Shown in pieces: positions 52,471-59,899 of a DNA stretch of 64,000 nt (its first letter is position 1; each line of letters opens with the position of its first letter). The position numbers were made by a program, and so were the translations under genes. This stretch comes from Alphaproteobacteria bacterium (GTDB lineage Bacteria; Pseudomonadota; Alphaproteobacteria; Caulobacterales; Hyphomonadaceae), in NCBI GenBank assembly GCA_018222605.1, contig JAAEZZ010000008.1, positions 62,001 to 126,000 of the forward strand. The letters are read 5' to 3'. The notes under the pieces are model-generated. The model saw only the letters and a program-made list of their open reading frames with translations, was not told the DNA's origin and did not search any database.

Positions 52471-53481
52471 ATGCCCGAGATCCGCCTCGCCACCTTCAAT
52501 TGTGAAAACCTGATGATGCGGTGTGATTTCGCGCGCTCAGGCCTTCCCAATGCGCGGGACCGGCTGACGGAAGTGGATGATGCGCTGGTGGCCGAACAGG
52601 TCGATGCTGTCTTTGATGTTCTCTCCGAAGATGATCGAACGCTGACGGCGCAGGCGCTTGCGGCCACAGGCGCGGAAGTCTGCGCCCTGCAGGAGGTCGA
52701 AAACCTCGTCACGCTGACGGCGTTCGACAATCGCTACATTGCGCCCTGGGCTGGCCAGCCCTTTGGAGAGCGTGTGCTGCATGAAGGCAATGACACACGC
52801 GGCATCGATGTCGGCCTGCTCTCCAGGCTGCCGGTCATCTTCCAGCGCAGCCATGCCCGCGCCACCTATGGCCGACTGGACATTGCGCCGCCGCCGGGGG
52901 CTTCGGTGAATGATTATGCTTTCCGCCGCGATTGTCTGGAGGTGGACATCCAGAAGGATGGGCGCGCGCTGACGCTTTTTGTCTGTCATTTCAAGTCCAT
53001 GCATGGCGGACGCGAACGTACAGCGCCCATTCGTGAGGCAGAGGCCCGCGCTGTGCGCCGCATCATCAGGCAACGCTTTGATCGGCCTGAAGACGAGGAA
53101 TGGGTCATTCTGGGTGATTTCAATGACTATTGGGAAGTCGATGGCCAGTCGGTTTCCTCGCATGGGCTTGGGCCTCTGCTGGAAGACGATTTTGCCGTCG
53201 ATCTGGCCAGCCGGGCAATTCCCGACCCGTTCGAGCGCTGGACCCACCATTATAATGGCGATGATACCTATGGCGCGCTAGACCATATGTTCTTGTCACC
53301 TCGGCTAGCCGCGCTGAATCCCGCGCCAGGCATCAAGATTATTCGGTCCGGTGTGCCTTATATTGCCGACCGCTACCAGGGCTTCCGCTTCCCGGGCGTT
53401 GGCTGGAAGGTTCCGAAAGCCTCTGATCATTGTCCCATGGCTGCGACCTTAAGGTTTGAAGGCCGGGACGTATCGCTCTAG
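52471..53481 (+). CDS. Endonuclease/exonuclease/phosphatase family protein
   Basis: A 336-residue EEP-fold protein without a signal peptide. Signature blocks are ATFNCENLM (metal Asn/Glu), CALQEVEN, CHFKSMHGGR, VILGDFNDYWE and YGALDHMFLS, ending ASDHCPMAATL with the catalytic histidine. Members cleave nucleic acids or phosphoesters; the substrate is unknown. A TTG one codon upstream is also possible. The next gene starts 37 bases after the stop. Confidence 0.9.
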   Translation: MPEIRLATFNCENLMMRCDFARSGLPNARDRLTEVDDALVAEQVDAVFDVLSEDDRTLTAQALAATGAEVCALQEVENLVTLTAFDNRYIAPWAGQPFGERVLHEGNDTRGIDVGLLSRLPVIFQRSHARATYGRLDIAPPPGASVNDYAFRRDCLEVDIQKDGRALTLFVCHFKSMHGGRERTAPIREAEARAVRRIIRQRFDRPEDEEWVILGDFNDYWEVDGQSVSSHGLGPLLEDDFAVDLASRAIPDPFERWTHHYNGDDTYGALDHMFLSPRLAALNPAPGIKIIRSGVPYIADRYQGFRFPGVGWKVPKASDHCPMAATLRFEGRDVSL

Positions 53482-53518
53482 TGTCCTTCACTGTAATAAT
53501 CATGGGAGCCGCAAGGCT

Positions 53519-54043
53519 GTGTCACGCTTCGACAAACTGATCGAGACCGTTGAGACCTATCAGGCGCTCGCGGCGGAAAATTATGACCGCATCCGCTTGC
53601 TGGCCGGGGAAGTGCGCAGTGGATTCTGCGATTATCTGGGCTCGGGTGATGGGGTCTGCGTGCATCTTGTGCCGCCAACCGGGCAGTTCGAGCCGAAAGA
53701 CTATGGTGACAAGGCGTTTTCCCTGCCGCCACGGGGCTTTCGCCTTCTGGGGCCGATCTCTTTTGGCCTCGCCGTGCGGGTCTCGCGGGAGCAGGACTGG
53801 CTGCGCCTGACCATGGAATGCCGCAAGATTGGCGAGACGTTTATCGTTCAGATTGAAGACGGTTCGGAATATGAATTCAGGCTACCCCTGACGGATGCGG
53901 ATCCCCAGCCTTTTTATGGCCATCTCTATAACCATATACTTCTCTGGTTCGCCGGGCGCATAGAGCGCTACAAGGATGGGGATTATGGCACCCGGGAGAT
54001 CGGTTTCGACTTTGCTGATGACATCAACGTCCAGCAAGCCTAG
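53519..54043 (+). CDS. Hypothetical protein
   Basis: A 174-residue soluble protein with no family I can name. It begins with a helix (SRFDKLIETVETYQALAAENY) followed by mostly beta strands (VCVHLVPPTG, FGLAVRVSREQDWLRLTMECRK, FIVQIEDGSEYEFRLPL). The start is a GTG with AAGG and GGGAG shortly upstream. It sits between the EEP and antiporter genes on the same strand. Confidence 0.7.
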   Translation: MSRFDKLIETVETYQALAAENYDRIRLLAGEVRSGFCDYLGSGDGVCVHLVPPTGQFEPKDYGDKAFSLPPRGFRLLGPISFGLAVRVSREQDWLRLTMECRKIGETFIVQIEDGSEYEFRLPLTDADPQPFYGHLYNHILLWFAGRIERYKDGDYGTREIGFDFADDINVQQA

Positions 54044-54085
54044 GTTTCGGGCTGGCGGGGTAGTTGCACCATTGATGGGGTGTGT

Positions 54086-56002
54086 ATGAACGAACTTGAA
54101 TTCGCACTGGCAGCCGCCGGATCGAGCGAGCTGATCTTTGCGTGCGCCCTGATTGGTGCGCTGGGCATCGGTGCGCAATGGGTGGCCTGGCGTATCCAGG
54201 CACCGGCTATCGTTCTAATGGCACTGGCAGGTCTGGCTGTTGGGCCGCTCTGGTCCATCATCTTTGGTGAGCCTTTGCTGAACCCTGAAAAAGTCTTCAA
54301 TGGGGGCGGGAATGAGCTGCTGAGGCCGATTGTATCTCTGGCTGTTGCCGTCATCCTGTTTGAGGGCGGTCTTGTTCTGAAATTCGAGAATTTGCGCGAT
54401 GCCGGCGCAGCCGTGCGGCGCATGGTGTTCCTCGGCGGGCCCATGGCCTGGGGGCTAGGCACGCTGGCAGCCCGCTATGCCGCCGGGCTCGACTGGGGTA
54501 GCGCTGTTGTCTTTGCAGGCGTTCTGGTCGTGACAGGCCCGACGGTAATCATGCCGCTGCTGCGCCAGTCCAAGCTGGGCGGACGTACCGGCCAGTTCCT
54601 GAAATGGGAAGGCATTGTGAACGATCCCGTCGGCGCGCTGTTTGCTGTCGCCGCATTCGAGATCATCCGGGTTGCTGCGACGGGCGAGTCCATACTGGGC
54701 AAGGGCGCAATGATCATCGTCGCGGCGGCGATCGGCGTTGGCTTGGGCTTTGCCTTTGGCTGGGGCATTGTGCGCGCCTTCCGCCAGGGCTGGACGCCGG
54801 AATATCTGAAGGCCCCCATCATCTTTGCGTCGATCATCCTGTGTTATGCGCTGGCGGAAATGGTCGAGAAGGAAATCGGTCTGGTGGCTGTTACGGCCTA
54901 TGGCATGACGCTGGCCAATTCGCGCCTTGCCGGTCTCGCGGAACTGCGCAAGTTCAAGGAAGACATCGCAGTCTTGCTGGTGTCGGGTGTCTTCGTCATC
55001 CTGACGGCCAATCTGACGCCGGATGTCATCCGGCGCGCGCTGACTTGGAACACGCTGGCCTTCCTGCTGTGCATGCTGTTCATCGTGCGTCCCCTATCGG
55101 TCTGGATCGCCACCTTTGGCACATTGAAGCGCAATGAAGCGCTGCTGCTCGGCTGGATTGCGCCGCGCGGGATTGTGGCTGTTGCTGTGTCCAGCCTGTT
55201 CGCGACCCTGCTGGAAGATCTCGCACGGCGTGGGGATTCCCGCTTCTATTTCTCCGGGGCGGAGCAGATTACGCCGCTGGCCTTTGCCATGGTGTTCGTC
55301 ACCGTGGTGCTGCATGGCTTCACCATCGGGCCGCTGGCCAGGCGTCTGGGGCTGGCGCGCAAGGAGCGCCCTGGCGTGTTGATGGTCGGGGTCAATCCTT
55401 GGAGCATTGATCTGGCCAAGACACTCAGGGATGTCGGCATTGAACCGATCATGGCGGACAATAACTGGCGTCGCCTGCGTCCTGCGCGGGAGGCGGGTCT
55501 GAATACGTTTTTCGGGGAAGTGCTGTCGGAAGACGCTGAAGTGCGACTCGACCATGCGGCTTTCGACCAAGTGGTCGGCCTGTCGGCCAATGAGCCTTAC
55601 AATGCGCTTGTATCGGGCCATTTCGCCCCGGAGCTTGGCCGCCACAAAGTGTATCAGCTGTCCGCGCAGGATACCGAGGATGAAGACCCTCGCGCGATCG
55701 GCATGGGCACGCGCGGGCGCACGCTGATCCGCCGGGGCAGGGGCTATGACAGTCTCATCCGGGATCATTATCGCGGCTGGACCTTCGGCAAGACAAAACT
55801 GACCGACGAGTATGACATCGCCGATTTCCGCGAAGATCGGCCGAAGGCAGACCTGATTGCGGAGATCCGTCCGGATGGCAGCCTTATCTTTTTGGGGCCG
55901 AACCGCGAAGCGCGGGGCGGTGAAGGCGTTACCCTGATCAGTTTTGGCCCGGCGCGTGAGGTTGAAACTCCGGTTGAGCAGGCGGAAGTTGTAACAGACT
56001 AG
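54086..56002 (+). CDS. CPA1-type Na+/H+ antiporter with C-terminal TrkA-N-like domain
   Basis: A 638-residue membrane protein. About twelve helices (residues 10-420) include the ion-binding VNDPVGALFA motif; Asn-Asp rather than Asp-Asp fits electroneutral CPA1 exchange. The cytosolic part contains a Rossmann-like RCK/TrkA-N domain (about 430-530, VLMVGVNPWSIDLAKTLRDVG) that may bind a nucleotide, then a C-terminal tail. It exports Na+ or K+ for protons. The ATG after an in-frame GTG is used. A short hairpin overlaps both this stop and the convergent gene stop. Confidence 0.9.
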   Translation: MNELEFALAAAGSSELIFACALIGALGIGAQWVAWRIQAPAIVLMALAGLAVGPLWSIIFGEPLLNPEKVFNGGGNELLRPIVSLAVAVILFEGGLVLKFENLRDAGAAVRRMVFLGGPMAWGLGTLAARYAAGLDWGSAVVFAGVLVVTGPTVIMPLLRQSKLGGRTGQFLKWEGIVNDPVGALFAVAAFEIIRVAATGESILGKGAMIIVAAAIGVGLGFAFGWGIVRAFRQGWTPEYLKAPIIFASIILCYALAEMVEKEIGLVAVTAYGMTLANSRLAGLAELRKFKEDIAVLLVSGVFVILTANLTPDVIRRALTWNTLAFLLCMLFIVRPLSVWIATFGTLKRNEALLLGWIAPRGIVAVAVSSLFATLLEDLARRGDSRFYFSGAEQITPLAFAMVFVTVVLHGFTIGPLARRLGLARKERPGVLMVGVNPWSIDLAKTLRDVGIEPIMADNNWRRLRPAREAGLNTFFGEVLSEDAEVRLDHAAFDQVVGLSANEPYNALVSGHFAPELGRHKVYQLSAQDTEDEDPRAIGMGTRGRTLIRRGRGYDSLIRDHYRGWTFGKTKLTDEYDIADFREDRPKADLIAEIRPDGSLIFLGPNREARGGEGVTLISFGPAREVETPVEQAEVVTD

Positions 56003-56009
56003 GGGGGCA

Positions 56010-56729
56010 TTAAGCCCCCGCAGCCTGCAATTCCATGCCATGCGTACGCAGCCAAGAGCGCAGCCGCTTCCAATCCGGGCAGCATGTCGCAACATGGGCC
56101 CAGAAGCGCGGGGAATGGTTCATTTCCAGCAGGTGGGCGCATTCATGCGCGGCCACATAGTCCAGCACATCTGACGGTGCCATGATCAGCCGCCAGGAAA
56201 AGGACAATTGGCCGTCTGCCGTGCAGGACCCCCAGCGGGAGCGCGTGTCCTTCACGGAGATGCCTTTATACTCCACCCCCAGCGTTGCCGCATGCCGCTT
56301 GACGGCACGGGTGATGTCGGCACGCGCCTGTTTCTTCAGGTAGCGCAACACGCGCTGATCCAGCGTTTCAGGGTCTCCGGGCGCAGAAAGTGTCGGTATT
56401 TCCCCGGGAATCATGCGCGCCAGGCGGCCGTCGCCCTCGGCGGTCAGGTGACAGGGCTTTCCGCGATACGAAATGATGCTGCCTTCTTCGAAACTGACAA
56501 TCTCGGGTAGATGCTGAAGGCGGCTCGAAATCCAGTCGACGCGCTCTGCAGCAAATGCAGCAGCATCCTTGATCTGTCGTCTTGTGGGTGCGATTGCCAC
56601 CGCCTCGCGTCGGCGTTCGTCGAGACGCAGAATCAGCCGCCGTGCCTTGGAATTGACCTCCAACCGCACCTTGATTTTGTGTCCGCCTGGCCCATCGAGT
56701 GTCATGGTCTGGCCATTGTTGTATGCCAT
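56010..56729 (-). CDS. YgjP-like (DUF45) zinc metallopeptidase domain protein
   Basis: A 239-residue soluble protein. The C-terminal half carries the zincin motif HECAHLLEMNHSPRFW (about residues 191-206), with HExxH and the downstream histidine, preceded by DTRSRWGSCTADGQLSFSWRL. This is the YgjP/DUF45 (SprT-like) family, which is also found associated with type I restriction genes or alone. Function is unknown. It diverges from the large lipoprotein gene across 69 bases. Confidence 0.9.
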   Translation of the reverse strand: MAYNNGQTMTLDGPGGHKIKVRLEVNSKARRLILRLDERRREAVAIAPTRRQIKDAAAFAAERVDWISSRLQHLPEIVSFEEGSIISYRGKPCHLTAEGDGRLARMIPGEIPTLSAPGDPETLDQRVLRYLKKQARADITRAVKRHAATLGVEYKGISVKDTRSRWGSCTADGQLSFSWRLIMAPSDVLDYVAAHECAHLLEMNHSPRFWAHVATCCPDWKRLRSWLRTHGMELQAAGA

Positions 56730-56798
56730 GTTAATAATCTCATCCTAGGTGACGGGCGCGAACCACTCGCTGGGACCATTGATTAAAGGGACTAATAC

Positions 56799-58418
56799 AT
56801 GAAATATCTGCTCACAGGCGTTGCCGCCATCGCCATGCTTACGGCTTGCGGGGACAAAGACAAGCCGGTTAAAGAAGCTGGTGCTGAGTATGCCAGCAGC
56901 GCCGGTACCGATGTTAAACTTCGCAAGGGCGACCCTGCTACAGCCGGTCAGGTTCTGTCTGTGCTGTCCCTGGATTCCTCTGAATCTGGTCGCATCGCCT
57001 TCGGCAGCAGCAAACTGGATGGCGCCAAAGCGGTCTTTACGGATGTTACGCTGAAAGCAGCAGAGTCTGATGACGATGAAGACGCTTTGGACGGCACGGA
57101 CGTCAAAGCCGGCAAGCTGGAGTTTGAAGGCCTCGGCATGATCGACGGCAAGGCAAACTTCTCCCGCATGGTCATGTCGGATATCACCATGACGGCAGCT
57201 GATCCTGAAGAGAGCGAAGACGGCAGCGGCGCGATCAAGTCTATCGAGCTGGTCAACCCGTCTCCGGAAGTGGCCGCCTGGGTCGCCAGCCTGTTTGGCG
57301 AAGGCGAGCCGATCGACATGCCGGAAGGTGACGCGCTGTCCTTTGACCTGTGGTCCATGAACGGCCTGGACTTCAAGGTTGATGACGAGGATGGCAGCAA
57401 GGGCAACTTCCTGATCAACAATGTCTCTGTCACGGGCCTGAAAGACCAGAAGGCCGCGCAGATGCTTCTGAAAGACATGAAGTTTGACATGTACGATCCG
57501 TCCGAAGACATGGACATGAAGGCCAATATCGGAAACATCGACATTCGCGGCTTCGACTGGGGCATGTTCATGCCGGAAGAGGGCGAAAAGCTGGAAGACA
57601 GCTTTGAGTCCGGTTTCATGGCTGGCCTGAACCCGAAAGATCCGGCGAACCCAGGCTATGACTCCATCGACATCAAGGATTTTGATGTCGATATGTCTGG
57701 CGTCACGTTCGACATGCCGAAAATGGTTTCCAAGGTTTCCAAGGACAAGCAGGGCCGTGCCGTAAAGGTCACCACCGAGCCGGTGAAGATGACCCTGACG
57801 GCAGGTGAGGGCAAACTGGGTGAGCAACTTGGCGCCCAGCTGGCCATGCTTGGCTATGAAAAGCTCGAACTGACCATGGCTGGCGAGCAGACTTATGATC
57901 CCGACGCCGACATCGTCACCATTGCCAAGGGCAAGAACTATTGGGAGCTGAAAGACGGCTTCCGCCTCGACTTCGGTGCGAAGTATGGCGGCGCCGCTGG
58001 CATGGCGGAAAGCCAGGCTGCCGAGATGGATTCTGGCACGCAAGACCCGTCGGCAATGTTCGACGCGATGATGGAAAAGCTGACCATCCATTCTTTCGAT
58101 ATGGCCCTTGATGATGATGGCATCGTCGACCGTGCCTTCAACGCCTATGCGGCTCAAAGCGGGGAAGACCCGCAGCAGGTCCGCAACCAGATGGCCGGCA
58201 TGATGGCCATGCTGCCGATGATGGCATCCGGCTCCGGTATCGACATGGAACTGGCAACAGAGGCCTCCACGGCGCTGTCCAGCTTCATTACCGATCCGAA
58301 GACGCTGACCATTTCGCTGAAGCCGAAGACGCCGCTAAAAGTGTCCACGCTGGCCGAGATGGAAGACCCGTCTGCCCTGACCAAAGAGTCACTCGGCTTC
58401 TCCGCCACGAACAAATAG
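56799..58418 (+). CDS. Large lipoprotein of unknown function
   Basis: A 539-residue acidic lipoprotein (LTAC, Cys17, then Gly). The mature part has repeated beta-type segments, for example AGKLEFEGLGMIDGKANFSRM and VKAKG-like strands, and a C-terminal block DPKTLTISLKPKTPLKV. That block recalls endings of alphaproteobacterial DUF945/AsmA-like exported proteins, but I cannot confirm the family. It is predicted to face the periplasm or outer membrane. A strong terminator follows. Confidence 0.78.
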   Translation: MKYLLTGVAAIAMLTACGDKDKPVKEAGAEYASSAGTDVKLRKGDPATAGQVLSVLSLDSSESGRIAFGSSKLDGAKAVFTDVTLKAAESDDDEDALDGTDVKAGKLEFEGLGMIDGKANFSRMVMSDITMTAADPEESEDGSGAIKSIELVNPSPEVAAWVASLFGEGEPIDMPEGDALSFDLWSMNGLDFKVDDEDGSKGNFLINNVSVTGLKDQKAAQMLLKDMKFDMYDPSEDMDMKANIGNIDIRGFDWGMFMPEEGEKLEDSFESGFMAGLNPKDPANPGYDSIDIKDFDVDMSGVTFDMPKMVSKVSKDKQGRAVKVTTEPVKMTLTAGEGKLGEQLGAQLAMLGYEKLELTMAGEQTYDPDADIVTIAKGKNYWELKDGFRLDFGAKYGGAAGMAESQAAEMDSGTQDPSAMFDAMMEKLTIHSFDMALDDDGIVDRAFNAYAAQSGEDPQQVRNQMAGMMAMLPMMASGSGIDMELATEASTALSSFITDPKTLTISLKPKTPLKVSTLAEMEDPSALTKESLGFSATNK

Positions 58419-58439
58419 TCAGGCTGGCCCTACAGATTG

Positions 58440-58475
58440 GCGCGCGTGTCCATATGGATACGCGCGCTTTTCTTT
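58440..58475 (+). terminator. Intrinsic terminator after the large lipoprotein gene
   Basis: A 12-bp stem with one G-U pair (58440-58451 with 58456-58467), tetraloop ATAT, is followed by TTTTCTTT. Confidence 0.9.
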
Positions 58476-58503
58476 GCGCGCATGGCAGGGCATAGGTTTT
58501 CTC

Positions 58504-59325
58504 ATGAAGCTCGCTTTTTTTGGAGATGTGGTCGGAAAGCCCGGCCGACAGGCGGTTCTCGACCACCTGCCAGGCCTGAAGGCCCAACTGCGTCTCGACT
58601 TTGCCATTGTGAATGCCGAGAACTCCGCTGGTGGGTTTGGCCTGACAAGCGCCATTGCCGAGGAATTCTTTGCGGCAGGCGCCGACTGCCTCACCCTGGG
58701 CGATCATGCCTGGGACCAGCGCGAAGCGCTGACCTATATAGAGCGTGAGCCCCGCCTGCTGCGCCCGGCCAACTATCCCCCCGCCGCGCAGGCACCGGGC
58801 AGGGGCGCGCATCTCTTCTCCCTGCCTGACGGGCGCCGTGTTGGTGTGGTTCAGGTGCAGGGCAATGTGTTCATGCGCCAGGCCATGCCTTGCCCCTTCG
58901 CGGCAGTGGATGAGGCGCTGGATTCCATGCCGCTTGGTGCGGTTGCCGATGCCATCATCGTGGACATGCATTGCGAAGCGACCAGTGAGAAGATGGCCAT
59001 GGGGCATCATTGCGATGGCCGCGCCAGCCTTGTTGTCGGCACGCATACACATGTCCCGACGGCCGATACGATGATCCTGGAGGGCGGTACGGCCTATCAG
59101 ACAGATGCCGGCATGTGCGGGGATTATGACAGCGTCATCGGCATGCAGAAGCAGATTTCCCTGCATCGTTTCATCACTCAGCTGCCTGGTGAACGTTACC
59201 AGCCAGCCCTCGGCGAGGGCACGCTCTGCGGCACCTATATCGAGACAGATGACCGTACAGGCCTTGCCACACGCATTGAGCAGATCCGTGTCGGAGGTCG
59301 CCTGAGTGAAATGATCCCGGAATAG
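58504..59325 (+). CDS. YmdB-family (TIGR00282) metallophosphoesterase
   Basis: A 273-residue calcineurin-like phosphoesterase. Predicted metal ligands are D8 (FFGDVVGKPG), E39 and N40 (NAENSAGG), H156, H181 and H183 (THTHVP). The position equal to N67 of Bacillus YmdB is D67 here (LGDHAWD). YmdB hydrolyses 2',3'-cyclic nucleotides and affects RNA levels and development. The start is the ATG giving MKLAFFG. bphO follows 16 bases later, so the three genes may be one transcript. Confidence 0.9.
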   Translation: MKLAFFGDVVGKPGRQAVLDHLPGLKAQLRLDFAIVNAENSAGGFGLTSAIAEEFFAAGADCLTLGDHAWDQREALTYIEREPRLLRPANYPPAAQAPGRGAHLFSLPDGRRVGVVQVQGNVFMRQAMPCPFAAVDEALDSMPLGAVADAIIVDMHCEATSEKMAMGHHCDGRASLVVGTHTHVPTADTMILEGGTAYQTDAGMCGDYDSVIGMQKQISLHRFITQLPGERYQPALGEGTLCGTYIETDDRTGLATRIEQIRVGGRLSEMIPE

Positions 59326-59341
59326 GCGACTGTCGGGTATC

Positions 59342-59899
59342 ATGCAGACATTACGCGCACGACTTAAGGCTGAGACCGCTGAGGACCATGCTCGGCTGGA
59401 TACCATAATGAGCCGGCAGGACCTGACCACACCGGAAGGTCTGGCGGTCTATTTGCAGGTAAACTATCTGGCGCTGACCTGTCTGGAACCCGTCATGGCA
59501 GGGCATCAGGATCTGCTGGCACCACGCCTGCCTCTCCCGGAAATCAGGCAGGATTTGTCCGCGCTGGGTGCGCCCCTTCCGCAATGGGATGAGCGGCCAG
59601 ACCCCGGCAATCCCCATCCGCTGGGATTGATCTATGTTATATCCGGCAGCAGTTTGGGGGCCAGATTCCTTTATCTCCAATGGGCTAAGACTGAAAACAT
59701 TTCAGTCAGAGCGGCAGGCAATTATCTTTCGTCTTTAAAAGCTGAATCTGATTGGAACCTTTTTCTTCGCCACACGTCCGACATCGAAACAGATGAAGCC
59801 GAAACTCTGCAGATCGTGAGATCTGCCAGGGTAGGCTTTTCAATATTCTCTACTGCGTGTGAGCAGTTGAACAGGGGGTTACTTGGTCAATCAGAATAG
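59342..59899 (+). CDS. bphO: Biliverdin-forming heme oxygenase (BphO)
   Basis: A 185-residue bacterial heme oxygenase. The proximal heme ligand is H16 in ETAEDHARLD, and the distal helix reads LIYVISGSSLGARFL near residues 100-114. It opens heme to biliverdin IX-alpha with ferredoxin electrons and O2. The product is the chromophore of the phytochrome encoded next, whose start lies within this gene (17-base overlap). Confidence 0.92.
   Translation: MQTLRARLKAETAEDHARLDTIMSRQDLTTPEGLAVYLQVNYLALTCLEPVMAGHQDLLAPRLPLPEIRQDLSALGAPLPQWDERPDPGNPHPLGLIYVISGSSLGARFLYLQWAKTENISVRAAGNYLSSLKAESDWNLFLRHTSDIETDEAETLQIVRSARVGFSIFSTACEQLNRGLLGQSE

Noticed and set aside
56003-56019. Bidirectional terminator between the antiporter and YgjP-like genes
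   Set aside because: GGGGGC and GCCCCC form a short stem over both stop codons, but no T-tract follows in either direction.
56745-58157. 470-codon minus-strand frame
   Set aside because: It is antisense to the 539-residue lipoprotein, which has a lipobox, a ribosome site and a terminator.
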